NCBI RefSeq assembly: GCF_947507565.1
Contig: NC_089184.1
Span: 2,604,001-2,668,000 of the forward strand
Length of the DNA: 64,000 nt
Direction of reading: 5' to 3'
From: Oscarella lobularis
Lineage: Eukaryota; Porifera; Homoscleromorpha; Homosclerophorida; Oscarellidae
Shown piece after piece: positions 23,608 through 33,940 of this stretch; the first letter of the stretch is position 1, and every line of letters starts with the position of its first letter. A program made the position numbers and the translations under genes. The notes under the pieces are model-generated. The model ran no database searches. It saw nothing but the letters and a program-made list of their open reading frames with translations, and had not been told where the DNA came from.

Positions 23608-23810
23608 ATGAAAATTGTCTTGCTCTCGTTCGCTCTCGCATTTTTGGCTAGCGCTTCGGCTCTTTTGAGTCGAGTTCAGTGTAAGCCTGAAGACGACGAC
23701 AGGTATCGGATTCACTGGACCATAGACAACGCGAAACGTCCGCATCGAAATGAAAACGACTCGGACAGGACAGCTCGGTTTGGTAAGCTTCGAAGGGGTC
23801 TTTAACTCTT
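23608..23810 (+). pseudogene. DOMON domain fragment with signal peptide, copy 1
   Basis: It starts MKIVLLSFALAFLASASALL, a clear signal peptide, then RYRIHWTIDNAKRP. The homologous strand continues one frame over (IEMKTTRTGQLGL). It matches the N-terminal DOMON domain of monooxygenase X/dopamine beta-hydroxylase-like proteins and the two copies at 25908-26350 and 31575-32000. Only the first part of the domain remains. Confidence 0.55.
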
Positions 23811-24800
23811 TTCAGACACATTTTTATGCGCAGGATGCCTGTTAGAGTGGAATGGACGTCGTAGCGGACGGTTTTTTAAAGGCAACGGTTGAATCCCACG
23901 CAAGATCGATGGAGCCGACGCATGATGTCATCCGTTCCCTGGTAAGCAATCCGGCGTCGATCGCTTCTGCGATTACTCTTATACGGTTCCAATCGAGTGT
24001 TTCTGTCGGCGACTGTACGTGGTTTTGTTCCGGGGCCCCTATGTAGGACCCACGGTCGTCATGCATCGCTCTTAATCTTCTACTTTGACGTCAAGCGTCT
24101 TAACGCAATTGGAATGCGCATGACTGTGTCTCACTAGATGCGTTTACTTTTAGGTTTGTGTCAACTTCGGCTATGAATGAAGAATCAATGGATCGCGCAA
24201 GGTTTGTCTCCTTCCTGTAAGGGCCCCCCGATGGTGTAGGCATTCATTTAGGGGGCGTGCCTCTCTGCATCGCGCATAGAGATTGATTGCATGCTGTGCC
24301 ACTGGCCACGTTTTGGGCATAGACTGATTTCCAACCAAATCTAAAGACAAGGACTCGATTTCTGACAGACTAATCGAGGGCGGGTTGGGGCTCATGCGAA
24401 GGCTTAGTGGCATAGCATGCATGAAACTCCCATGTTATGTATGACGCAGAGGGTGTAGACGGGACAGCATCTGGTTTTAGAGCAGATAAACGTGTCTGCA
24501 CTCGTTGCATAACTACGATAGTACGCACTGGTCCTTCTCTTGCATTAGGGTTTAGTCGGCGGCTGCTAGTAGGTAGGGCGGTACAGAGATTAGTAGGTTG
24601 TTGCTCCTTTCCCTCGGACGTTAGCTAGCAGCCGCCACGTGCTTTAGACCATTACGCATGGATTATACGTAATGGATTTTCAGGTAATTTAGGTTCATTA
24701 GACAATAGAACGTGTTCTAAACAATGGGCTTAATTGTGTCGTTTCGTACACATGCATTGTTATACGGAGTCAACGGACTGTAATTCTTGAGTTTTCTTGA
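23811..24800. other. No gene recognised
   Basis: Open frames on both strands are short and show no motif. A CTCATGCGAAGG-rich area near 24400 and CATGCATG runs are the only visible structure. Confidence 0.35.
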
Positions 24801-24834
24801 TTCGAAAGTGCTTCTAGAAAGGCAGAGAGGTGGC

Positions 24835-25670
24835 ACTTTCACGCAGGAGTCGTTTGGAGGCGTCCGTGAAAACCATTTCTCCAGCTAATCGATGCTTGAC
24901 GTTCAAGAGAGCTCTGCATAGGAGTCTCGCCGTTGCAGCGGTTCCGTTGTTACGTATTCATAGTTTGAGCATGTTGTGGGGATGTTCTTGGGGTTCGCGC
25001 TTATTAGCCGCTTCTACTATTTTCACATCCACCTTCAGTTCACGAGCCAAGTCTTTCCCATCGCCAGGGAAATATTTAGCCACCTTTTTTAGCTCCTCGT
25101 CTGTCACCAAGCGATCCAAGTCACTTGCAGTGTGAGAGCCGAGGCTTTTCTTGGGGTCCAGGCTTCCTTGTAGGTATGAGAGCTCAGGCTGTAGATGAGA
25201 ACACTTTGCGTCATTATCTCTCTTAAGTTTTTTATTTACGTTCTTAGCTTTGAAAGTAGCAACAAGTTCAATAGGTTTCTCCCACTGAAGAGTGAACGTA
25301 ACGGTTAGTCTATCGCGAACGTCAAGACTTTGATCAGAAAGGCTAAATTCAAAGTAGTAGTGTTGATGAGAATAATCGCCTTTCAAAATTGCTCGCAGTT
25401 CACGAAAGTCGACTTCGTACCGCCCGTTAATACTCCATGCAGCCGCTGACCGGGGTTGTTTAATGATTGCCACAATAGGCAACACCGAGGGACTCTTGTC
25501 TTTTGAAAAGCGGCACTTGCAAAGGTTCAACTCTTGTTTTTCTATCATTTTAAATGCGTGAGGAGGAGTTGTTTCGCACTCTTTTTTAATAACTTTGGCT
25601 TCCTTTTCTTCGCTCGCTTTGCAAATGCACGAAGCCTTGTCGAAATTGAGACGGGCGCAGATCTGTAGGT
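24835..25670 (-). pseudogene. Death-domain protein with one in-frame stop
   Basis: The minus strand is open from about 25670 to 24976, with a beta-rich N-terminal part (RSAAAWSINGRYEVDFRELR, HYYFEFSLSDQSLDVRDRL) of unknown fold. Then come VTDEELKKVAKYFPGDGKDL and NMLKL, the first half of a Death domain. A TGA stands where Death domains usually have Trp. The frame then continues IRNNGTAATARLLCRALLNV, the expected second half, down to about 24835. One TGG to TGA change explains the break. If the stop is real the protein ends within the domain. Confidence 0.65.
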
Positions 25671-25907
25671 GCGAACTTCATTTCGATAACTTAATACATC
25701 AGCCGTTATTTTATTCGCAAAACCATCAGTAACTGGTTGTTCTGATTATTATCTGGTCGGCGACTAGAGTAGGGTATCCAAATCGAAAAGAGACTAATTG
25801 ATTAAGAGCAGTGAAAACGCACAGTGGTCTGAACACTTTTTTCAGTTCAGTTCGCTTTGATAGAGCAACGTAACTTTAATGTCGTGATTCTTTTCGGTTT
25901 ACAAGAA
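25671..25907. other. Short spacer between the Death-domain and DOMON copies
   Basis: AT-rich, no exon seen. The DOMON fragment on the minus strand ends near 25908. Confidence 0.3.
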
Positions 25908-26350
25908 CGAATATTGCGCGTACGTGAACTCGAGCACCGTCGTCGCGTCGTCTTTGTTTGCCGCTGTCAGTTCGAAATTATGCTTTGAATCGAGCGGTGG
26001 AAGAAAGCGGCCCAATGAATGCCTATCCTATAAATAAACGAGCTTTGTGTACACTAAGATGCGTGGGCGTGTCTTCGTGGCGTGAAGAAATCCTTTTCCG
26101 TTTTTGACCCAACTGGCGACGATATCCGAGTTTGGCATCTCGACAGTCCGAAGCCGATCCATTCCGGTGTTTTCGCTTTGATTCTGACGTTCACGACGCC
26201 ATTCGCGTTATCGATCGTCCAGTGACGCCAAACGTGTCGTCGTTGTTCAGGCCAACGCGGAGCTTGTATTCTCAACTCAAGAGGGCAGAAGCGTTTGCCG
26301 AAAACACGAGACCAAAGAGCAAAAAGATTTTCATAACACATGTACAGTAG
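25908..26350 (-). pseudogene. DOMON domain gene fragment, copy 2
   Basis: Read on the minus strand: a signal peptide (MKIFLLFGLVFSANASALLS) followed by a stop, then HWTIDNANGVVNVRIKAKT, PEWIGFGLS, the MPNSDIVASWVKNG turn in another frame, and LDSKHNFELTAANKDDATTV near 25950. This is the full DOMON order of MOXD1/DBH-like proteins (lumenal copper monooxygenase family), with several frame breaks. Its 3' part matches 31606-31690. Confidence 0.6.
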
Positions 26351-26396
26351 AAGAGACATAGAACACGAGCAATCGGAACGTCATACAAAACAGGTT

Positions 26397-27726
26397 TCAG
26401 GTAACCTTGCACACAGTAATGACATACGCTGACGAAGAGGATCTCTCAGGGTCTTCATTTATCAAGGATTCGTTTTCTTCGTCTCGGCAACAGGAACACC
26501 TACAATTGCTGCAGCAGCTCTTTCTGCAGTCTGTATAACAAATTATAAAGACAAATGCATAACTTCTTTGAAGTCCAGTGCATCTACTTACATTTTACGA
26601 TGTCTACCAGAGATGAGATAATCTATTAATAATAACGTGATAACTACGGAATATACTTTAGTAAGCAAAGTGCCGTACCAATGAAATGAATCCTAGAAAA
26701 GCTATAGCACAGACGGCATATTTAGCACTTCGCTCGTGGTTAACAAAATCGTCGGAAGCAAAAAGTAGAAAAGCTCCGGACGAAAAGAAGACAGCTGCCA
26801 TGGGTAAATCAACAAGAATTAAAAACTTCTCTGTGACAAAAAGCGATATGGCAATAAGAATCTCGTAGACAACTGCAGCCGAAAAGCCGCCTCCAATGAC
26901 AAAACGGCAAGCAAAATTCGACGCAAAACCGCATGTAACGTTGGTTGAATTATTGATGACTTTAGTGTGGGTGTATCCCTTTGAAATAGTGACAATTGTC
27001 ACTACCAATCCGGAGGCCTGGTAAAAGAAAGATAAACTGTAGCACACATATTTAAATTAATATAATAAACCATGCAGCGTGGCTTAAAAACTTACCATTG
27101 CAAAAGAATAAGGAATCACTTTTCCAATTGCTTTAATGTTAAAAGGAATTGCGTTTGCCGTGTGGAGAATGACTAAGAACATCTAGAGGACGGGTTGTTG
27201 CAGAATAGCATAAATGTAAATCGCTTGCTAACCCAGAGAAGCAGAGACCCGACTGCAGAAGATAAAGCTTCAATGACACTTTTATACATCTCATCAAACT
27301 CACTAATCGTGTCATCGCCAAATCTAAAGTTAATATCTAAGAATGTCCAGTCTTTCAATACTCCAGCAGCTAGTACAAGCCACATTAAAGCTACTATTGA
27401 CCCAAGAAAGGTAAGGATCAACGATTCCGTACCAAAACCGCTAGATAGGCTGCCATCTTTATACTTCACATACAGCATGAAAGCCACTATTACGACCAAA
27501 ACAATTGATGACCAACTGACGACGGTGCGAAACTGGCAAATCCATTCACTGTTGAAAAGACAGTCTTCATAAGCAAACTTATTGGCGTCACCCACAGAAA
27601 ACAACATCAAAAGGACTAAAGCCTGCGAAGCCAAGTTTTCAAATAGACTAAAGGAGTTAGAAGACCGTTAGCCGCTTACCAAAGAATACATCAAGGTGAA
27701 AACACTTAGTCCTGCCACGCAACTCA
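26397..27726 (-). CDS. MARVEL-like multispanning membrane protein, 6 exons, Cys-rich tail
   Basis: Exons 27726-27679, 27622-27233, 27182-27096, 27017-26679, 26622-26592 and 26530-26397 join in frame with good GT-AG borders, giving about 340 residues. The start is MSCVAGLSVFTLMYSL, a signal-like hydrophobic stretch. About seven more hydrophobic segments follow, including SSIVLVVIVAFMLYV, LIVALMW-type segments and YAVCAIAFLGFISL. The fold resembles the MARVEL/synaptophysin group, though it is longer. The cytosolic tail CRKSCCSNCRCSCCRDEEN has eight Cys in about fifteen residues and is a likely palmitoylation site. It ends SSAYVITVCKVT. Two broken relatives lie nearby. Function unknown; vesicle or junction membrane shaping would be typical. 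Confidence 0.7.
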
Positions 27727-30700
27727 TCGTTTCCTTTTCTGATCGACGGCTGCAAAGTTATGAAAAACACGCTAAAATGATATCAAATCAGAAAAGAGAC
27801 TAGGAAAAAATACGCCAAAAGCTCTACAAAATCGGATAAGAAGTATGCGCACTGGGTCCTTCTGACTCCTTTGGCATGCAATACTGAAGGCGTCTAACTA
27901 ATTAGCGGTATGTATCCTTTGGCCAATCTCAGGGCGTTTCAGTTAGAACAGCGCAGCGTACACTGGCTTACAGAGAATGAAAGCCACGCGAACAACGAAG
28001 AAGCCTGTCGGTGATCTGAAAGTGGGTGAAAAAGGCGACCGAACCCTGTGTTTATCTCTGGTGCTACGTAACGGATCAAGGGACTCACACGCACGTGATA
28101 CTTCCTATGTCTCGTGACCATTAGCGGTGAAACTGCGTTTCGGGCAGTCCGATTACAGGTTTGCTGCACCAACTGACAACTCGAAACAAAAAATTCAGTA
28201 ATCTCTCTATAAAGAGAAAAAAAGTCTCATTAAAAGAATTACATCTGGCAAACCTATATTTTAATAAACCCAACTTACCTCACACATCCATTAACATGGT
28301 CTAACCAATGGCCGTGCACTGTGGTTTGAGGAAGCAAGAAAGCGCAGCTACACGTCGGTCGCTGACCTAACGCGCCTAGTATGCATGCATGACGAGGCAC
28401 AAATGCAAACATTTTGATAACGATGATCATGCCGGTGTATTGCTTACTACTGGTCTTTCCCACGCGCATGAACGAGTCGCAAAGCCAATTATATATTCCT
28501 ATTTTTCAAAATGAAAGCGAGAGCTTCGTGTTGAAATGCCATTGCTCTACACTGGCAAGCCTACCCCCTTCCCTCTCTTCCTATTCTCTCCTATAGGGTG
28601 CTTGCGGCGCCTTTTAATAGTAGACTATGTATACTACAGATGCGGGAGCAGAAGCATTAGAAAAACAAGAAATTCATTCCGTTTGCGCGCAGCAGAAAGC
28701 CAACATTTTATGTGCACGTCTACACAACAAAATGTGACAATGGAGAGAAACTTTGGAGTACGGTGCGGGAAAACCATCATTAAACGGTCATGTGATGAAC
28801 GAACTGCTCCGTGGTAGTATTTTTACCTAGCACGACAATGTAGACGTCTTTCACGACTCTGCCAGTGCTATCAAGTTAGAGAAGAACAGCACAGTCGGAC
28901 TGTATCGAGAAATGTAGCAGGACCTTAATTTTGACTTGACTTCAACAAAAGAGAGTACAACAGCTAGTATATCCAAAAGGTCTACATGCATGATCGTTGC
29001 AGAGAAAATCTAGTCAAAGGGAAGCACCAAGCCGTTTTCGGTGTACAAGAAAGTCAGATGGACTACTACTTCTCTTTCTCTCTATGACCAGCCTCACTAA
29101 GTTAAGTCATAAGTCTCTCGTGATTAGTTTTGACTTATAAATATGATACCGGGTACGTAGCAGGGAAGCCCGTTCATTACGCCAACCAATTTCCCTCCTG
29201 GCGTCAGGAACACAACAGGAGATCTAGCCCCATTTTTAATTAAACTATAAGAGCATCATAAAAACGGTGTAGCCTTTTTTACTTTTATTGGCTTATGACA
29301 TCACTGGTGCTGTTTTACAGGAGAAGACCCGGATAACGTTCTTATTCCGTTGAGCCCTTGTCGGCGAAGCTGACTCACCGGGATCACCAACAGGCAGTTT
29401 CTGCAGCGAATTTGGTGCGCTTCGTCTAATTGGCGAGAGATCGTTTCTAGAACGATCTTCTCGAAACAAGCGTTTCTTAATTTAGAGCTACTATGGCAGA
29501 TCTGTTTGTCTTGGATGCATCTACGAATAAGTAAGCCGTAACGATAGAAGTATTTGCAACCCCCAAAGGGAAAACCATTCATTTGGGGGTCCCCTAAAGT
29601 GTGCAGCCCGGGGGATCCTCCCATATGTTCTGAGCCTTTAATCGTTCTTTTTTACTTGCCATTTGGCTAGTATATATTCTGAACAGCAACAGACTTTACA
29701 GATATGCATTCAGTATAATTGTTTAGCTTTTATAGCTTTAGCTGTTATTATACCTCTTACACAAAATGTAGTTTAAAATAATAGGAATATTCTAGGTCGA
29801 TTGCTGCGGCGAAACTCTGCAAAAGAGTATTGAAGCAGTTGAAGGGAAAAAATTCAGTCAATTTTTTTGGTGAAGTGTACTTTGCCTCAGCGTTTCCTTG
29901 CAGTTGTGAAGGTGCAGTTTGTTATAGATGCCGGACGGTGTTAATCTTCGGAAGATTATCGAAGGCGGAGAATTCGCTGAAAGCACCAACTGCTATTTCT
30001 TGAAGGAATTTTATAATTTTATTTTTTACTGCATGAATGTATTTGGAGGGGATGAGGGGGTATGCGCGCGTCGAGTCTAGCTTAGCCGCGACGAAACGAA
30101 ATGTGTCAAACATCATTTCAATTTTGTTTAAATAAACCCGGAAATAACCCGGAAGTCGTGCAAGAATAAAAAATAACGTCCTCCCGGCGTCTTTAGGCTG
30201 GGGGGCAATTCACCCACGCCCCTTGTTTGAGCGAAGCCCGGAGCCTCGGTCCACCCACGAAGCACGTGGTGCGGCCTCTTTATCCTCGATTGGCCTCGGA
30301 GATAGCCTTGGGAGTGAGGCGTCCTCGGATGTGAGTCCGCCACCCGTGTTATCCAAGGGGACCGCTATTGTGACCCACCGCGTCTCGCCATAGTGGGAAA
30401 GCCAACTCTTTCGGCCCCTGCTGTAGAGGTAAGGCCTCTTTCACCTCGTTGGCCTCGGAGGGTCTTGGGAGCAGATGAGAGTCCAGAAAAAGAACACCCC
30501 AAAGAACACCCCAAAGATTTCGAGAAATTTGTTTACGGCATCGAGACAAGCTTGAGTTTCAAGCCCAGGTTTCGAATAAAAAGACCTAAATTTGAAAGGA
30601 ATAAGTTACGGAAGGAAGGGAAGCAGTTAATTTTGCCTTGAATGATCTGCACTCGCCATTACGGTGCTTTTGTTTTCGACTCTCTGTCACGAAGTACAAA

Positions 30701-31570
30701 AGAGACAGGATATGTCAATGATATAAAAGTGGCTATTCTGAATACTTTTAAAAAATAAAACGGCACGAGATACGTGAAGAAAATCTTTAAAATTTCTACC
30801 AAACGAGCCCATTAAAACACGTGATGCCTTTGAACATTGTCAAATTTAAAGGAAATGAAACAGAAGAACACCCTTCATTAAGAGCCTCCCCAACAAAATT
30901 CAATCATTTATACCATTGTCTGAATCGTCGATGCGCTTCATGTACGAAGAGAACATTCTATCGATGGCTCAGGCTTCAAAAGTCGAGTGTCCTCAGCACA
31001 GAGTAAGCAACTACACTGCACTGTTGAAAAAATGCTTTGCACGTTTCCATGACAATTTCTGTGTCCAATTCAATGATCATGTGGAGCAACCTTGACGAGA
31101 CCGGTACAACGCCTTTATCAGCACACGCAGTCTAGAATGAATACATAGCTAACGTCTAAGAACACAGCCAACTACTGCAAGACCAAATGCACCTATGAAA
31201 GTGGCAGTCATCGCTGAATAACGACTGGGTGACCGGAGGGATGTCAGACGATTGCCATGATGACCGAGGTATGGAATGCAATACCTAACTTTATAGAAAT
31301 TCGTTAATACTTACCACCAACGGTTGTAACGAGAGAGAAAATTCATTGATTGCGACCGTAAGAGAAGAAATGCAGCCGGCATTGCCATCCAGTTTTGACG
31401 CAATCACAAGGACCTTTGAAATATCACCAGGAGTCATGCTGTCCACATTTACTAAAGCTATCACTCGAGGTAATATGTTAAAAAATTATTTTCACCTCGA
31501 CTCCTCCCGTCCGTCTGTTCGTATATCTTCCTCGACAATGTGCCTTAATTAACGTTTATATTAAATGTGT
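27727..31570. other. Long intergenic region, no gene recognised
   Basis: About 3.8 kb without a convincing exon. Visible structure: a diverged direct repeat of about 65 bp (30270-30345 and 30425-30490, sharing GGCCTCTTT, TTGGCCTCGGAG, CTTGGGAG and GAGTCC), a 12-base doublet GAACACCCCAAA at 30495-30520, and GC-rich sequence from 30060 to 30520. Frames such as 29301-29624 on the minus strand show no known domain. Confidence 0.35.
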
Positions 31571-31574
31571 ATTA

Positions 31575-32000
31575 ATTGACGTCACGTCCAGCTGTCGTCT
31601 GCCTACAAGAACGAAGATTAGGCGTGATATCGAGCACCGTCGTCGCGTCGTCTTCGTTTGCCGCTATCACTTCGATATTCTGCTTCGAATCGCGAATAAA
31701 CCAGGTGACATGCGTGGGCGTGTCTCTGCGATCAGAAAACCTTTTCTGTCTAATTCTTTGACCCAACCGGAGGTGATGCCCGAGTTCGGCGTTCTTTTCT
31801 CAGGCGACAATCTGAAACCGATCCATCCTGTCATTTTCGCTTCGATGCCGACGTTCATGGTTGTCTTCGCGCTGTCTATGGTCCAGTGAAGCCGAAACGT
31901 TTCAGGCTGACGCTAAACGTGCACTTTCGACTCAAGAATGCCGAAGCGCTCGCCAAAAACACCAGAGCGAAGAGCAAGAAGAGGTTCTTTGTGCATTACA
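31575..32000 (-). pseudogene. DOMON domain gene fragment, copy 3
   Basis: On the minus strand, near 31890-31670, LHWTIDSAKTTMNVGIEAKM, TGWIGF, TPNSGITSGWVKE and LDRKGFLIAETRPRM follow the DOMON order. Toward 31575, in another frame, come DSKQNIEVIAANEDDATTVL and LRSC. The blocks are in different frames, so the copy is broken. It sits directly beside repeat copy 2 (32008-32389). Confidence 0.55.
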
Positions 32001-32007
32001 CTGTACA

Positions 32008-32389
32008 TAGAGTCCCGTATCTATTGTCGGACAAATCCCGGACAGCTTCACGCGTTCCCTGCTTGACAGGGCCAACCGCGCGTCAGTTATTTTGGAAGCT
32101 TAGGTGATTAGCATCTCTTGCACACAGCAGTGGCGGAGCGATCAAGTTGCACATGAGAGCAAGAGAGGTTTTTTTTTTTTTTTTTCGGGTAATCTAATCT
32201 CGGACGGACATCATCATATCCGGACAACGCGATTTTCTCGTCAACCGTACACTTTGAGAACAAAAGCCGCATATCGATCGAAGCTCTATCGTTCCTCTAT
32301 CTAATGCCGTTTAGAGTACGCTGATCCGTGACCTGCGATTGCTGAGAAAATCGAGTTTGAAAAGAGGCACTTCTGTATCAAAAGTCGGA
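32008..32389 (+). repeat. Dispersed direct repeat, copy 2
   Basis: Same family as 21324-21708. The T-run at 32169-32184 is longer here, and CAGTGGCGGAGC is at 32128. Its 3' end abuts the broken MARVEL-like copy, so it may have replaced that gene's second half. Confidence 0.75.
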
Positions 32390-32499
32390 GGCTGAATCTT
32401 TGAGAAAATCATTAGAAGTGTTGCCTTTAGAGACTGTGAGAAGCGACATCGTTACACCTGATGCCTGTAAAAAAATGTGCGACTGTATGTATAGTTATC

Positions 32500-33075
32500 G
32501 AGGGTTGTTTGATATAACCTTACCATAGCAAAACCCTGAGCAACTGCTTTTGGAATCGCTTTAGATTTGATAGGAATTCGCTTTGCTATTTTAGCAATAA
32601 CAAAGAATATCTGAGAAAACAAATATGCCATGTATAGTCTATAGACATAGAGAAACATTCAAGGTCAATTACCCAAAGCATCAGAGAACACTCTGCGCAA
32701 GCAATGGCTTGGGAAATATTTTCATACAGAATGCCAAAATTTACCCTTTTTGTCGTCGTCGAAATTAATGGCTTGTGATGTCCGCCTGTGCACAAATCCG
32801 GCGGCTGATACTAGCCACATTATATAGAGAGGATATCACACCAAGAACGACTATATAGAAACCAGGATCCCCTCGTAATACTGTTGGAAGTGTCGCACAG
32901 GTTGCTCGCGTGCCACTGCTTTCCCATCACCAAAAGAGCCATCACAACAAAACCTATTGACGCCCAAGAGACGGCGACACGAAAACAAAAAAGCCATTCG
33001 CTGTAAAAGAGGCAGCTTCTGGCAACTTCATCATTTGCTGCACCAACAGAAACAAGCATCAAGATCGCCAAGACC
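32500..33075 (-). pseudogene. MARVEL-like membrane protein, partial copy (first half)
   Basis: On the minus strand LAILMLVSVGAANDEVARSC, LFYSEWLFCFRVAVSWASIG and, further on, IFFVIAKIAKRIPIKSKAIP with QGFAM before a GTAAG donor match exons 2-3 of the intact gene. Exon phase is kept, but the middle is split between frames (a frame change near 32870) and the second half is missing. Confidence 0.6.
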
Positions 33076-33556
33076 TAAGCCAAAGTACGTAAGTATCCAA
33101 CAAAGATGCCCCACAACGCTTACGAGAACGATCGCAATGGTAGCAATAGTTGCAAAAAACAATCAAACGTGCAGCAAAATATTCATTATTGTGATCCTGA
33201 AAGTAAGAGTTTCAATTTACGTAGGTTCAAAAATAATAGTGTTCAAGCAATAGATTAGATAATAGTTCTACAGCGCCTGCATCAAACATGCTGCCGCGCG
33301 GGCTGTATGGCATGCGTAGGTACACGCGAATATTTGCGCGAGCTTATTGCCGTCAAGCCGCAAGGTGAAAGCGTGCACATTGGTTACTTTTGTAACATAC
33401 GGAAAGTACACGCTTTTTTGCAGATATTGAAAGTGCGTCATTGCACAAACGCGCCTTGCCGAGATTTCTATCTAAAAACGCTGCTGCGACAGCTGATACT
33501 TGCCTTCACAAGCAAGACTGTAAGTAATGTCGGCGTTCCATGTAATACAAGTATCT

Positions 33557-33756
33557 NNNNNNNNNNNNNNNNNNNNNNNNNNNNNNNNNNNNNNNNNNNN
33601 NNNNNNNNNNNNNNNNNNNNNNNNNNNNNNNNNNNNNNNNNNNNNNNNNNNNNNNNNNNNNNNNNNNNNNNNNNNNNNNNNNNNNNNNNNNNNNNNNNNN
33701 NNNNNNNNNNNNNNNNNNNNNNNNNNNNNNNNNNNNNNNNNNNNNNNNNNNNNNNN
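33557..33756. other. Assembly gap (200 N)
   Basis: Two hundred unknown bases. Open frames that run through it have no meaning. The true gap size is unknown. Confidence 1.
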
Positions 33757-33940
33757 CATCCAGGACGTTTGCGTAGGGCAAGCGTTTGATAGTCGTCTGC
33801 TAAAAGAAATTATTAGCGACACAGTGCTTCTAAATTGAAGAAAAAAAAATAGAAGCCCCCATGAAGTGCGCGTATATTCAGAGCAGCACACCGAGTCTTG
33901 CACTCTAAAGACTACCACATAAGTACTGCATAGATATTAT

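Noticed and set aside
24830-25135. 101-codon plus-strand frame, Ser-rich
   Set aside because: Antisense shadow of the Death-domain gene on the minus strand.
33307-33918. Open frames running through the N gap
   Set aside because: They are open only because unknown bases contain no stops.
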